NCBI GenBank assembly: GCA_963813895.1
Contig: CAWFAS010000005.1
Span: 248,001 to 312,000 of the forward strand
Source of the DNA: DASZWJ01 sp963813895
Lineage (GTDB): Bacteria; Pseudomonadota; Gammaproteobacteria; JAURND01
Direction of reading: 5' to 3'
Length of the DNA: 64,000 bases
Shown: piece after piece, positions 36,802-46,049 of the stretch
Layout: each line of letters opens with the position of its first letter
How positions within the stretch are numbered: the first letter of the stretch is position 1
Program-made: the position numbers and the translations under genes
Notes under the pieces: model-generated
The model's input: the letters and a program-made list of their open reading frames with translations, nothing else
Databases searched by the model: none
Told to the model about the DNA's origin: nothing

Positions 36802-38475
36802 ATGGCGCAATATATTTTTACCATGCAAGCGGTTGGAAAAACAGTACCCACCCGGCGTGAAATTCTAAAAAACATTTGGTTATCTTTTTATCCTGGCGCC
36901 AAAATTGGTGTGCTGGGATTAAATGGTTCGGGTAAATCAACACTCTTGAAGATCATGGCCGGCTTGGACAAAGAATACGAGGGAGAAGCGCGTCCCCAAT
37001 CGGGTATCAAAATAGGTTTTCTATCTCAAGAACCCCAACTCGATCCCAACAAAAACGTGCGCGAAAACATAGAAGCAGGCATGGGGGACGATATGGCTTT
37101 ATTAACGCGTTACAATGCCATCAGTATGCAGTTTGCAGAACCCATGAGCGACGAGGAGATGTCGCAGTTATTGGAAGAGCAAGGTGAGTTACAGCAAAAA
37201 ATTGACGCTGCCGGCCTTTGGGAATTGGATCATAAGTTAGAGATAGCGGCAGATGCCTTACGTTTACCGCCTTGGGATGCAGAGGTAACCAGGCTTTCGG
37301 GTGGCGAACGCCGTCGCGTAGCTTTATGCCAATTATTATTATCTAAACCCGATATGTTATTGTTGGACGAACCCACCAATCATCTGGATGCGGAAAGCGT
37401 TGCCTGGCTGGAAAGATTCTTGCACGATTATGCAGGTACCGTGGTTGCAGTGACGCATGATCGCTATTTTCTGGATAATGTTGCCGGTTGGATTTTGGAA
37501 TTAGATCGTGGGCAAGGCATTCCCTATGAAGGAAATTATTCTTCCTGGTTAGATCAAAAAGAAAAACGTTTAGAACAAGAAGGCAGGCAGCAGGAAGCCC
37601 ATACCAAAGCTTTACAAGCTGAGCTGGAATGGGTGCGCGCCAATCCTAAAGGCCGTCAAGCCAAAAATAAAGCACGTATGGCGCGCTTTGAAGAGATGAA
37701 TTCACGCGAATTTCAAAAACGCAGCGAAACGCAGGAATTATATATTCCACCTGGTCCCAGATTAGGTAATCAGGTGATAGAAGTAGATAACCTAAGTAAG
37801 CAATTTAATGACCGACTGGTTTTTGAAAATTTAAGTTTTAAAATGCCGCCAGGTGCGATTATGGGTATTATTGGCCCCAATGGCGCAGGCAAATCCACAC
37901 TATTCAAAATACTCATGGGTCAAGAACAACCCGATAGCGGTACCGTTAAATTAGGGGACACAGTAAAGTTAGCCTATGTAGATCAAAGCCGTGATAGCTT
38001 GAATGACATTAAAACGGTATGGCAAGAGATATCTGGCGAACAGGATATTATGACCATTAATACTTTTAAAGTTCAATCGCGCACTTACGTGGGCCGTTTC
38101 AATTTTAAAGGCGCTGATCAACAAAAATTTATTAAAGATTTATCGGGGGGTGAGCGTAATAGGGTGCACTTGGCCAAATTATTAAGCAGCGGCGGTAACG
38201 TGTTATTGCTGGATGAGCCGACCAATGATTTAGATGTGGAAACTTTACGCGCGCTTGAAGATGCCGTTTTGAGTTTTCCGGGTAATGCTATGGTCATCTC
38301 ACACGATCGCTGGTTTTTAGATCGTATAGCTACGCATATTCTCGCCTTTGAAGGCGATGGCAGTGTAGCCTTTTTCGAAGGGAACTATACAGAGTATGAA
38401 GCAGATCGCGTGCGGCGTTTGGGAGACCAAGCGAAACAGCCGCATCGGATGAAGTATAAAAAATTAAAAATATAG
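36802..38475 (+). CDS. ettA: ABC-F ATPase EttA (energy-dependent translational throttle)
   Basis: The 557-residue product has two ABC domains with Walker A GLNGSGKSTLLK and GPNGAGKSTLFK, and signatures LSGGERRRVALC and LSGGERNRVHLAK. Both Walker B motifs precede the EPTNHLD and EPTNDLD stretches. Length matches E. coli EttA (555). The inter-domain linker with EWVRANPKGRQAKNKARMAR is the ribosome-contacting segment of ABC-F proteins. EttA binds the ribosomal E site and tunes first peptide bond formation to ATP level. The ATG at 36802 follows AAAGGT; upstream in-frame codons are in a hairpin. It is a housekeeping gene, a boundary of the T6SS region. Confidence 0.95.
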   Translation: MAQYIFTMQAVGKTVPTRREILKNIWLSFYPGAKIGVLGLNGSGKSTLLKIMAGLDKEYEGEARPQSGIKIGFLSQEPQLDPNKNVRENIEAGMGDDMALLTRYNAISMQFAEPMSDEEMSQLLEEQGELQQKIDAAGLWELDHKLEIAADALRLPPWDAEVTRLSGGERRRVALCQLLLSKPDMLLLDEPTNHLDAESVAWLERFLHDYAGTVVAVTHDRYFLDNVAGWILELDRGQGIPYEGNYSSWLDQKEKRLEQEGRQQEAHTKALQAELEWVRANPKGRQAKNKARMARFEEMNSREFQKRSETQELYIPPGPRLGNQVIEVDNLSKQFNDRLVFENLSFKMPPGAIMGIIGPNGAGKSTLFKILMGQEQPDSGTVKLGDTVKLAYVDQSRDSLNDIKTVWQEISGEQDIMTINTFKVQSRTYVGRFNFKGADQQKFIKDLSGGERNRVHLAKLLSSGGNVLLLDEPTNDLDVETLRALEDAVLSFPGNAMVISHDRWFLDRIATHILAFEGDGSVAFFEGNYTEYEADRVRRLGDQAKQPHRMKYKKLKI

Positions 38476-38859
38476 TGGGAACGCTGGTCGGTCAAAAGAA
38501 AAAGCGCTAACCGAAACTCTATGATCCCCTCTCCCTTCGCAGGGGAGGGGATATAGAGCCAGAGGAAGAGATGTTGCCTGGAGATGATAGATAGCTAAAG
38601 GAAAGAGACACCGCTAATCAGAAATAGCACCAAATCTTACCTCGCTCTGAATTTTCTTCCTGCTCTATATCCCCTCTCCCCTTGCGGGAGAGGGTTAGGG
38701 AGAGGGGGTAGGTGCGGCATTCATTTGTTAAAATTTACCTCTCTTTCCTAACTAAACACACGTCCCCTTTTCATTCAATCATAGTAGGGGAGAGGGGATA
38801 CAGTGCTTTTCCAAAAATGGGAGCGAATTATTCGACAACGCCTTGATTAGGCGAGGGGT
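38476..38859. repeat. Intergenic block of repeat 'I' modules
   Basis: No gene. It contains GAAACTCTATGATCCCCTCT, two CCCTCTCCC/GGGAGAGGG hairpins, GGTTAGGGAGAGGGGGTAGG, and a right end with TGGGAGCGAATTATTC, all parts of the dispersed repeat seen at 4847 and 45599. The order suggests two or more nested or recombined copies. Confidence 0.7.
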
Positions 38860-39654
38860 TCATAGCAGCCGGGCCCGCTCTGTCGGGTGATTAAATAATA
38901 CTTCAAAAGTTCCAGCCAGTACTTCACTGCCATCAATTGCAATGTTACAGTTTCGACCGTCACCAAAGACTTTGCCTAAGTGAATGGCATTATTATACAT
39001 GGCGCGGCAAATATAGAGAGGGTGGTTATTTTCACTACCACCCACCACTGGGGAGTCCATATTTCCTTGGGGGATATAGAAACCTGTCAGGTAAGGCTGT
39101 AATGCGCGAGAATCTTTCCAGATAACAGGCTGATTATTGTCATTATTAATCAGCACTTGAAATTGAGGTTGGGTAAATGCGCTGCCTCCATATGAAATCA
39201 AGCAACCTTGTTGTACCCATTGTCCGGGATGGGTTCCTCCTATGTAGTCAGTGTGGCAAATATATAATCCCGTATCATTGTTAAGGCCGGCATTGACGGC
39301 TTTGGGTGGTACTTTCCCAGCCGTGGCATCAATCCAGCGCAAGTTGGAATTGGCTGTGCTGGATGATTCCTCGATAAGGGCGTTACGTTGTAAATCCAAA
39401 AGTCGTTGTTTAATCTGCAATATCTGCCACTCCAGATCTAACTCTCGTACTTGGAGCTGGAGTTGTTCGGTCTTGCTGGATACGAAATTCATACCCGTGA
39501 GACCAGGGGGTGCAGAACGTAATCTCAAAGTCTTTGCATATCCCGGAATAGAGCCTGGCACAGAGGTGGCTCCACTTCCGGAAAAACTAGTTTCGGCAGC
39601 CAGGGCGCTGCTGGAGATCAATAAGGCAGTAATTGCATAGGAAATATTTTTCAT
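38860..39654 (-). CDS. Secreted DM9-repeat (DUF3421) protein
   Basis: The 264-residue product has a clear signal peptide (MKNISYAITALLISSSALA, cut near residue 20). A coiled-coil stretch follows (residues 60-95, EQLQLQVRELDLEWQILQI), then two DM9-type repeats: residues 106-170 (LRWIDATAGKVPPKAV, LYICHTDYIGGTHPGQW, CLISYGGS) and 178-255 (LYICRAMYNNAIHLGKV, CNIAIDGSEV, FEVLFNH). DM9 domains are known mainly from insects and molluscs, where some bind mannose, and occur sporadically in bacteria. A sugar-binding role outside the cell is plausible. The start at 39654 is set by the signal peptide; upstream in-frame codons lie in a repeat. Confidence 0.85.
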   Translation of the reverse strand: MKNISYAITALLISSSALAAETSFSGSGATSVPGSIPGYAKTLRLRSAPPGLTGMNFVSSKTEQLQLQVRELDLEWQILQIKQRLLDLQRNALIEESSSTANSNLRWIDATAGKVPPKAVNAGLNNDTGLYICHTDYIGGTHPGQWVQQGCLISYGGSAFTQPQFQVLINNDNNQPVIWKDSRALQPYLTGFYIPQGNMDSPVVGGSENNHPLYICRAMYNNAIHLGKVFGDGRNCNIAIDGSEVLAGTFEVLFNHPTERARLL

Positions 39655-39710
39655 AGGACTAATCTCAGTTAAACCATTTTTGTAACTATTCAGCATGTTT
39701 AACCAAAGAA

Positions 39711-39848
39711 CCAATAGAGACTGCCCCCTTCCTAACCTTCCCCCGCAAGCGGGGGAAGGGACTGTAAGGTGCGGACTTTTAGTTTTCTGCCCAACAGTTC
39801 CTTCCCCCGCTTGCGGGGGAAGGTTAGGAAGGGGGCGGTCTCTATTGG
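39711..39848. repeat. Long inverted repeat family G, second copy
   Basis: CCAATAGAGACTGCCCCCTT and its complement at the ends enclose CTAACCTTCCCCCGCAAGCG arms. Related to 30005-30165. It lies just upstream of the DM9 gene and would fold in its leader or lie beyond its promoter. Confidence 0.85.
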
Positions 39849-40172
39849 CTTCCCAGTTATGATGCTGAATAATTACCCATTTTTCAAAGGTAAAAATAAA
39901 TTTAATTTGGTAAACATTATAAATATTTCCAGACAATTTTGCAAAATATATCTCAAGAAGTATAATGGTTTAAACCTATAGCCGCCCAAGAGACAACCAC
40001 GTAGCTTTGAAACTACCCAGCATCCTCCTCTTTCAAAATACCACTTTATCCGGCGAGTCTGGTACACTGTGTCAGAATGGATGGTTGATAGGAACAAACA
40101 TATAATATAGGTGCAAGGTAGCCCGCAAGGGCAGGAGGCTGAATAAGGCACTATAAAACAGGTATCCAAGCG
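39849..40172. other. Intergenic region, no gene seen
   Basis: AT-rich then mixed sequence between the divergent DM9 and umuD genes. I see no coding frame and no convincing LexA box before umuD. Confidence 0.4.
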
Positions 40173-40598
40173 ATGATTCACACCGTCTCACAACTCACCT
40201 CACAGCACTATTATCCCTTTCCTTTGTACTCCTCTAGCGTGCAGGCTGGCTTCCCATCTCCAGCGGACGACTATATTGAGAGCAGCTTGGACTTAAATGA
40301 ATTGCTCATTAAACATCCTAGCGCCACTTTTTTTGTGCGTGTCAGTGGTAATTCCATGCTCAATGCTGGAATCCATGACCAGGATATTTTAATAGTAGAT
40401 CGCAGCATAGCGCCACTCTCTGGGCGTATTGTCATCGCCGCCATTGATGGGCAATTAACAGTAAAACGATTAAAAAAAACCACTGCAGGTAAAGTATATT
40501 TAATGCCGGAGAACGACGCTTTTCCGCCAATTGAAGTCACAGCTGAAAATGAGGTTTATATCTGGGGTGTAGTGACCAATGTCATTCACTCCGTATAA
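40173..40598 (+). CDS. umuD: UmuD-like self-cleaving SOS mutagenesis protein
   Basis: The 141-residue product has the LexA/UmuD peptidase fold. The cleavage site is AG-F in VQAGFPSPADDY (about residues 28-39). The catalytic serine is in SGNSML and the catalytic lysine in LTVKRLKK. UmuD, after RecA-stimulated cleavage to UmuD', partners UmuC as DNA polymerase V for translesion synthesis. The length fits UmuD (139 in E. coli). No umuC follows: 124 bp later there is a MITE, then an unrelated gene. The gene is therefore an orphan here, unless umuC is elsewhere. Confidence 0.9.
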   Translation: MIHTVSQLTSQHYYPFPLYSSSVQAGFPSPADDYIESSLDLNELLIKHPSATFFVRVSGNSMLNAGIHDQDILIVDRSIAPLSGRIVIAAIDGQLTVKRLKKTTAGKVYLMPENDAFPPIEVTAENEVYIWGVVTNVIHSV

Positions 40599-40722
40599 AT
40601 ATACTCTACCTGTAGGGATTCACCACCGTCCACAACAATGTTAAAAAATTATCCCAAGGATGTAAAATTCTGCTTTTTATTTCCAGGGTGGACATTTTAT
40701 CCGGATAAAGTTTCCTGGTTAA

Positions 40723-41011
40723 GGCTCTGTAAAACAATAACCTATCTTTTTAGCGCCCAGATGAGACTCAGATTTGCAGACGGGAGGGGGTAGAAAAATG
40801 CGCGCATAGTCGACGGAACGTCGTCCCGGCAGGAAGCCGGGATCCAGGGCGCAGGAAAGCGAAACTTTCACATCCTGTGATCTGGATCCCGGCTTCCATG
40901 CCGGTACGACTGCGTCGGTTGTTCTATGTAAGTGTTTTTCTATCCCCTCCCGCCTGCGAAGATGGGTCTTAGATGGGATGTTAAAAAGATAGGTTATTGT
41001 TTTACAGAGCC
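40723..41011. mobile_element. MITE family A, 289 bp, copy 5
   Basis: GGCTCTG...CAGAGCC with TAA on both sides (40720-40722, 41012-41014). Same orientation as the 24109 copy, differing at a few bases. Lies downstream of umuD, where umuC would be expected. Confidence 0.95.
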
Positions 41012-41226
41012 TAAGGAACATAATTCTAAACTTTAGCTCAACTTGCTTAAAAAACATAGACCTAAATCCTAGCCAAAATTCTGATCATGATTGGAAAGCT
41101 TTAATACATTTTTAAGAATCGCTTGCTATTATAGTTGATAGTTAGATTTAAGCTGCGAACCATTGATTGATTATTCATACAGCAACTCTGATTATTCCTT
41201 TGCTTATCAACTAAAAGAGCTATCTT

Positions 41227-41604
41227 ATGGATGACAAAAAATCCTCTAAAAAGAACAGCACGAGTTTGATTCTTGCTATTTGCTCAGAAGCCTCCCAGCA
41301 AGAAATAAAGAAGAGACAAATGGAATTATTGCAACCCCCTGATCTTGGAGAAAAATTAGATTTGCAGTTTGATGACAGGGATCTTTCTTTTTTAAAAAAA
41401 TCTTTAGCTTTTGATAGCCCGGATGATGGGGAATGGGGGTTGACATTGGATTGGGCTGAAAGGTTGGAGAAATTAAAAGAATTATCAGGCAAAAATACGT
41501 CGCCATTCTCCTTATCCGCGGCTTCCACCCCATTAGATGATGATTATCTGGCTAGTGAAGAGTCAAGTGCGGTCGCACTTCAAAATTTCGAAAAAGATCT
41601 ATAA
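41227..41604 (+). CDS. Small acidic hypothetical protein
   Basis: The 125-residue product is not recognised. It has no signal peptide or membrane segment. The N-terminus is Lys/Ser-rich (MDDKKSSKKNSTS), the middle helical (QEIKKRQMELLQPPDLGEK), and the C-terminal third is rich in Ser, Asp and Glu (DDDYLASEESSAV). The stop is 3 bp before a MITE family C element. The ATG lacks a strong ribosome-binding site. Composition is like other hypothetical proteins in this window (5036, 44141), so it could be a lineage-specific effector, but nothing in the sequence proves secretion. Confidence 0.55.
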   Translation: MDDKKSSKKNSTSLILAICSEASQQEIKKRQMELLQPPDLGEKLDLQFDDRDLSFLKKSLAFDSPDDGEWGLTLDWAERLEKLKELSGKNTSPFSLSAASTPLDDDYLASEESSAVALQNFEKDL

Positions 41605-41607
41605 GAG

Positions 41608-41750
41608 CTATCCGATGCACACATTTTGTAATTACTAGAAATGCTGAGTACGTCGTTCCTGCTTTACCGAATTATCCTAAAATATCAGCCTATCAAGCGG
41701 GGACGACATACTCTAATTCGGGCGGCTAAAAAAATGTGTGCATCGGATAG
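41608..41750. mobile_element. MITE family C, 143 bp, copy 1
   Basis: Terminal inverted repeats CTATCCGATGCACACATTTT. The interior shares GTAATTACTAGAAATGCTGA and CCTGCTTTACCGAAT with the copy at 63414-63525 (other orientation), plus about 31 extra bases. No clear target duplication here. It fills the gap between two convergent genes and touches the stop codon of the aldo/keto reductase. Confidence 0.85.
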
Positions 41751-42791
41751 CTATACCCAAGGAACTGGTTTAGGAATGAGCGTATCAAAATTGGCCTGGT
41801 GCCAGTAAGGGTAAATAGGAGGGCGTTTGCTCACTGCATCCAGGGCCGCCATATGTTCTGGCGCCAACTCCCAGCCTAATGCTGCTAAGTTTTGTCGTAA
41901 TTGTTCTTCATTGCGAGCACCAATAACAATATTACTGACAGTAGGACGTTTAAGTAGCCAATTTAAGGCAATCTGAGGAACGGTTTTGCCAGTTTGCTGA
42001 GAGATGTCTAGCAATACATCTACTACATCGTAAAGATATTCATCATCTACCTGGGGACCCCCTGCGTCGCCGCCTGCTTTAATACGACCGGCTGGTAGAG
42101 GTTGTCCGCGACGGATTTTGCCAGTTAGACGACCCCATCCCAGCGGGCTCCATATCATTAACCCCAAGCCCTGATCTAATGCTAAAGGCATCAGTTCCCA
42201 CTCGTAATCGCGCCCAATCAAGGAGTAATATCCTTGATAAGTCACATATCGCGACCAGCCATATTTTTCAGATGTCGCCAGTGATTTCATGACATGCCAA
42301 CCGGAAAAATTTGAGCAGCCGATATAGCGTACTTTGCCACTCTGAATCAAATCATCTAGCGTGCGTAAAGTTTCCTCAACCGGAGTCACCGCATCGAAGC
42401 CATGCATAAAATAAATATCAATATAATCAGTATTTAATCGCTTTAAGCTGGCCTCACACTCCCGCAGCAAATGATAACGTGATGAGCCTAAATCATTTGG
42501 GGTAGGCCCCATGGGAAATGTGGCTTTGGTAGAGATCAGCGCTTTATCCCGTTTGCCGCGCAATGCTTGGCCGAGGATCGTTTCTGATCCGCCCGCTGAA
42601 TAAACATTTGCGGTATCAAATAAATTGATGCCGGTGTCCAGGCAAATATCTATCATGCGTGTAGCTTCTGCTACCTGGGTGTCTCCCCAGGTTTGAAAAT
42701 TAAAAGGCTCGGTTGCACCGCCAAATGTGGCAGTTCCCAGGCTGAAAACTGGTACTTTTAAACCTGAAGTTCCCAGTTGACGATATTCCAT
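41751..42791 (-). CDS. Aldo/keto reductase
   Basis: The 346-residue product is an NAD(P)H-dependent (alpha/beta)8-barrel reductase. It begins MEYRQLGTSGLKVPVFSLGTA. The catalytic tetrad positions are visible: Asp and Tyr in LFDTANVYSAGGSE, Lys in ISTKATF, and His in YFMHGFD. SNFSGWH and the C-terminal NIVIGARNEEQLRQNLAAL are the cofactor-binding parts. It belongs to the YghZ/TAS-like (potassium channel beta-subunit related) branch. The start at 42791 is supported by AAGGAA. It is divergent from the amidohydrolase gene across 165 bp. Substrate unknown. Confidence 0.92.
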   Translation of the reverse strand: MEYRQLGTSGLKVPVFSLGTATFGGATEPFNFQTWGDTQVAEATRMIDICLDTGINLFDTANVYSAGGSETILGQALRGKRDKALISTKATFPMGPTPNDLGSSRYHLLRECEASLKRLNTDYIDIYFMHGFDAVTPVEETLRTLDDLIQSGKVRYIGCSNFSGWHVMKSLATSEKYGWSRYVTYQGYYSLIGRDYEWELMPLALDQGLGLMIWSPLGWGRLTGKIRRGQPLPAGRIKAGGDAGGPQVDDEYLYDVVDVLLDISQQTGKTVPQIALNWLLKRPTVSNIVIGARNEEQLRQNLAALGWELAPEHMAALDAVSKRPPIYPYWHQANFDTLIPKPVPWV

Positions 42792-42956
42792 AAAGTATTC
42801 CTTTTGATAATGATTTTTGATAAAAAGCTTTATTTCACTTTTTGTGCTAACGTTTAACTTTGAGTATACTCGGCACATGCCTTGGAGCTCAACCAAAAAA
42901 CGTTAAGCAATCTGCTTGAATTTTAATCAAGAGATCTATAGGAGAACTAGAAATTT

Positions 42957-44120
42957 ATGATTCAAGAAACTCTCACCCATCTGTTGCCGGAAATTTCCAA
43001 ACTTAGACAATTAATTCATGCGCATCCTGAACTTAAATATGAAGAATATGAAACAGCGCGTTTGGTTGCTGATTATTTAAAAAATTTAGGTTATGAAGTT
43101 CAAACAGGGATTGCTAAAACAGGGGTGAGTGCAGTTATTGATTCTGGTAAACCGGGTAAAACTGTGGCATTACGCGCGGATATGGATGCTTTGCCCATAT
43201 TGGAGCAAACTGGGCTAGCTTATGCTTCTAAAAATACTGGCAAAATGCATGCCTGCGGTCATGACGGTCATACCGCTACCTTACTGGCAGTGGCAAATAC
43301 TTTAATGCAATGCTGTGAGCAGTTTAAGGGTAAGATTAAGCTGATTTTTCAACCTGCGGAAGAAGGTGGCGCAGGTGCTGTGGAAATGATCAAGGCAGGT
43401 ATTCTGGAAAATCCTCAGGTGGACGCAATTTTTGGCTATCATAACATGCCCTATCCCTTAGGAAAAATAGCCGTGAAAAGTGATTGCATTTTTGCCGGTG
43501 CAGATTTTTTCAGCATTAAAATAGTGGGTAAAGGTTCTCATGCTTCTTATCCAGAAAATTCAATTGATCCGATATGGATAGGCGCCAATATCATCCAAGG
43601 ATTGCAATCTGTTGTAAGTCGTAATATTTCAACTCTGCAGCCAGTTGTATTGAGCGTAACGGAATTCCATGCGGGTAATGCGGTTAATGTTATCCCTGGG
43701 GAGGCAAGACTTACCGTCTCACTACGAACTACCTCTGAACCCATTCGTGCTCTGGCATTACAACAATGTCGCAAGGTAATTTTGGGTATTGCTGAAAGTT
43801 TTGGAGCAACCGCTGAAATTACAACTATCAATGAATGCCCCGCGACGATAAATTCGGATAAGGAGACGAACTTAGTGTTGCAAACTGCTAAAGAATTACT
43901 CGGAGAAGCGCAAATTATAGAGTTAAGCAGCCCGGTCATGATCACCGAAGATTTTTCCTGTTTTCTTAATAAAGTGCCAGGATGCTTTTTTCTGGTGGGA
44001 AATGGCGAAATTAATTCTGCGCTGCATACTTCCAGTTATAATTTTCAAGACAGTATTATCCCTATTGCTGGGAGCGTATTGATTAAGTCCGCCATGAATT
44101 TTTTAAATCAAGGTATTTAA
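42957..44120 (+). CDS. M20-family amidohydrolase (hippurate/IAA-amino acid hydrolase type)
   Basis: The 387-residue product has the M20D signatures: LRQLIHAHPELKYEEYETA near the start, VALRADMDALPI, the metal-binding MHACGHDGHTA and QPAEEGGAGA, and the GKGSHAS lid-domain motif. A C-terminal SPVMITEDFSCFL segment contributes another metal ligand. Such enzymes cleave N-acyl amino acids or related amides in the cytosol. AGGAG lies 12 nt before the ATG. A hypothetical gene follows after 20 bp on the same strand. Exact substrate cannot be predicted. Confidence 0.92.
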   Translation: MIQETLTHLLPEISKLRQLIHAHPELKYEEYETARLVADYLKNLGYEVQTGIAKTGVSAVIDSGKPGKTVALRADMDALPILEQTGLAYASKNTGKMHACGHDGHTATLLAVANTLMQCCEQFKGKIKLIFQPAEEGGAGAVEMIKAGILENPQVDAIFGYHNMPYPLGKIAVKSDCIFAGADFFSIKIVGKGSHASYPENSIDPIWIGANIIQGLQSVVSRNISTLQPVVLSVTEFHAGNAVNVIPGEARLTVSLRTTSEPIRALALQQCRKVILGIAESFGATAEITTINECPATINSDKETNLVLQTAKELLGEAQIIELSSPVMITEDFSCFLNKVPGCFFLVGNGEINSALHTSSYNFQDSIIPIAGSVLIKSAMNFLNQGI

Positions 44121-44140
44121 CAAATGATTAGGAGTAAAAA

Positions 44141-45532
44141 ATGACTACATCAGATTCTAAAGAGATGTCAAAAAAAACACCTCAACTAATGGATCAAGAC
44201 TTTCTGGAAAAAATAGTTAAAAATGCTAATGATGTAAGCATTGATTATATCAAGGAGTATTTAGAAAGCGGCGGGAACATTGTGGCAAGGCTCCCGAAGG
44301 ATGACGAAAGGACATATTTATTTATTTTTATTGGAAAAAATGAACTCCTTTTTATAAAGTTTATGACGGCATTAGACCAGGTAGGAGAGGATTTAAGATT
44401 GAAGACCATTGGGAAGTTGACCGAAGAATTCAGGGGGAGCAGACTACCCCTCTTTGTACTTATATCTATTGTTGAACATGATAATGCGCACCTCATGCGC
44501 CGAGTTGTAGAAAACTTTGTCGACTACTATCAAAAAAAATATTTATATTCAGAAGGGAATTCAGTTTCTCGAGCAGGTTTCAGTCTCGTATTTAACGAAG
44601 CCTTTGAATATGCTCTAAAAGCAAAAAAATCAAAAGTTATAACCCCCTTAGTGAAGTCGGGACAAATAACGCTTCCTACTAAGGAAAAAATAAAATTTAA
44701 TATCCAATTAGCTAAAGATAGAGACATTCTCAGTGCTCTCGGAGATTTATTATTTGGAAAAATCTCCAGACTCCCAAGCAAAGAATTATTTGCAGATAAA
44801 ATCGAAATCTCTCCAGTTATTATATGGTGTATAGAAGTTGGAGTAGACCTTCGTCATAAAGTAAATGGTCAAGGTCTATCAATTATGGAATTTGCAAGTG
44901 TAAATAAAAAGTCAGAACATTTATTTAAAGCAATTGAACAGTGTAAAGAAACAGATCAATTTTTAGAAAATAATATGTTTCCTCACGAGGGGTCGCTGGG
45001 ACTTTCTTTGCTAAGTTATGCTGCTTCTCAAGGGGAATTATCTATTTTAAGACTTATTACTGCTAATAAAATTACAATTCAACCTGAGCAATTCGCTCAT
45101 GCAAAACATCCTAAGAACAAGAAGGAAATTAAAGAATATCTTGCCGCAATGGGAAGACTTAATGTTACCATAGATCAAACAAAAGACTCAAAATCTAAAG
45201 ACTCATTTCCACAGGATAATCAATCAGATAAATCTGACGTTAAAATAAACCTTAGTAACCCATTTAGCAAAATTCTCACTAAGCTGAAGATGTCGAGTGG
45301 GCAAAATATTTTAGATAATTCAGAATCAGAATTGACCTCTATCTCCTCGCCTTCTGATAAAAAATTAAGCACTTCGAATCCGAGCCTCCAAAACCACAAT
45401 AATGATCCTTCAAGTAATTCAGGAATTTTGTCTTCTTCCATAGTACGTTTAAATTTTAACGGTTCGGATCAAAGTTCAGGAAAAAACATTGAAACAAGTT
45501 TTGAAATGACTGAGCAAATGAGAAAGGGCTAA
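44141..45532 (+). CDS. Hypothetical protein with degenerate ankyrin-like repeats
   Basis: A 463-residue protein with no recognised family, signal peptide or membrane segment. The first 330 residues are helical. Stretches resemble worn ankyrin units: LGLSLLSYAASQGELSILRL, SIDYIKEYLESGGNIV, and CIEVGVDLRHKVNGQGLSIM. The last 120 residues are Ser/Asn/Lys-rich and likely disordered. AGGAG precedes the ATG. It follows the amidohydrolase by 20 bp but shares no obvious function with it. Ankyrin-like proteins with a disordered tail are typical of effectors in intracellular bacteria; this is inference only. Confidence 0.65.
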   Translation: MTTSDSKEMSKKTPQLMDQDFLEKIVKNANDVSIDYIKEYLESGGNIVARLPKDDERTYLFIFIGKNELLFIKFMTALDQVGEDLRLKTIGKLTEEFRGSRLPLFVLISIVEHDNAHLMRRVVENFVDYYQKKYLYSEGNSVSRAGFSLVFNEAFEYALKAKKSKVITPLVKSGQITLPTKEKIKFNIQLAKDRDILSALGDLLFGKISRLPSKELFADKIEISPVIIWCIEVGVDLRHKVNGQGLSIMEFASVNKKSEHLFKAIEQCKETDQFLENNMFPHEGSLGLSLLSYAASQGELSILRLITANKITIQPEQFAHAKHPKNKKEIKEYLAAMGRLNVTIDQTKDSKSKDSFPQDNQSDKSDVKINLSNPFSKILTKLKMSSGQNILDNSESELTSISSPSDKKLSTSNPSLQNHNNDPSSNSGILSSSIVRLNFNGSDQSSGKNIETSFEMTEQMRKG

Positions 45533-45598
45533 ATTAAATCTGAGAGATCTCCACAAATTTAGCGAGTAATTATTGCACCATATGCTCTCTTCCGCGGG

Positions 45599-45782
45599 GG
45601 CATTGTTGAATAATTCGCTTCCATTTATGAAAAAAGCACTGTATCCCCTCTCCCGCAAGGGGAGAGGGGATCATAGAGTTTCGGATAGTTAGGAAGAGAA
45701 TTATTCAACAACGCCCCCGCAAGGGGATAGGGGATACAGTGCTTTTTTCAAAAAATGGAAGCGAATTATTCAACAATGTTCC
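45599..45782. repeat. Repeat 'I', uninterrupted copy
   Basis: TTGTTGAATAATTCGCTTCC at the left and GAATTATTCAACAACGCCCC near 45700 form inverted ends around CCCTCTCCC hairpins. A further partial copy follows to 45782. TTA at 45689-45691 is the site at which the MITE A copy near 24.1 kb interrupts the same repeat. The remaining bases to 46049 are AT-rich with no gene seen. Confidence 0.85.
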
Positions 45783-46049
45783 TTGTTAGGAAGAGGAGTA
45801 AGCGCGGGTTCACACAAAACTCAAACCATTAAATCAGTTTTATAATGTAAATAAGTATTATTAATTACACAAATATCACCAATAATATCCCAGTATCGCC
45901 AAAAACCTCTCTGATCAACTTTATAATTCCCATGAGAATTGCTAAAATTTATCGATTGGTCCAAACGGAATAGGAAGAGCTAGGATAAAAGTTCAAAATC
46001 TGTTCTTGTTTGATATTATCAAAAGGATATTGATAAACAGGAAAATCAT

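Noticed and set aside
39655..39936. A longer N-terminus for the DM9 protein
   Set aside because: It would place a repeat-encoded Pro-rich stretch before a standard signal peptide.
40021..40172. A LexA box upstream of umuD
   Set aside because: CTGGTACACTGTGTCAG and ATAAAACAGGTA resemble half-sites, but neither matches CTGT-N8-ACAG.
41590..41604. C-terminal EKDL as a KDEL-type ER retention signal
   Set aside because: The order is Glu-Lys-Asp-Leu, which is not the KDEL signal, and the protein has no signal peptide.
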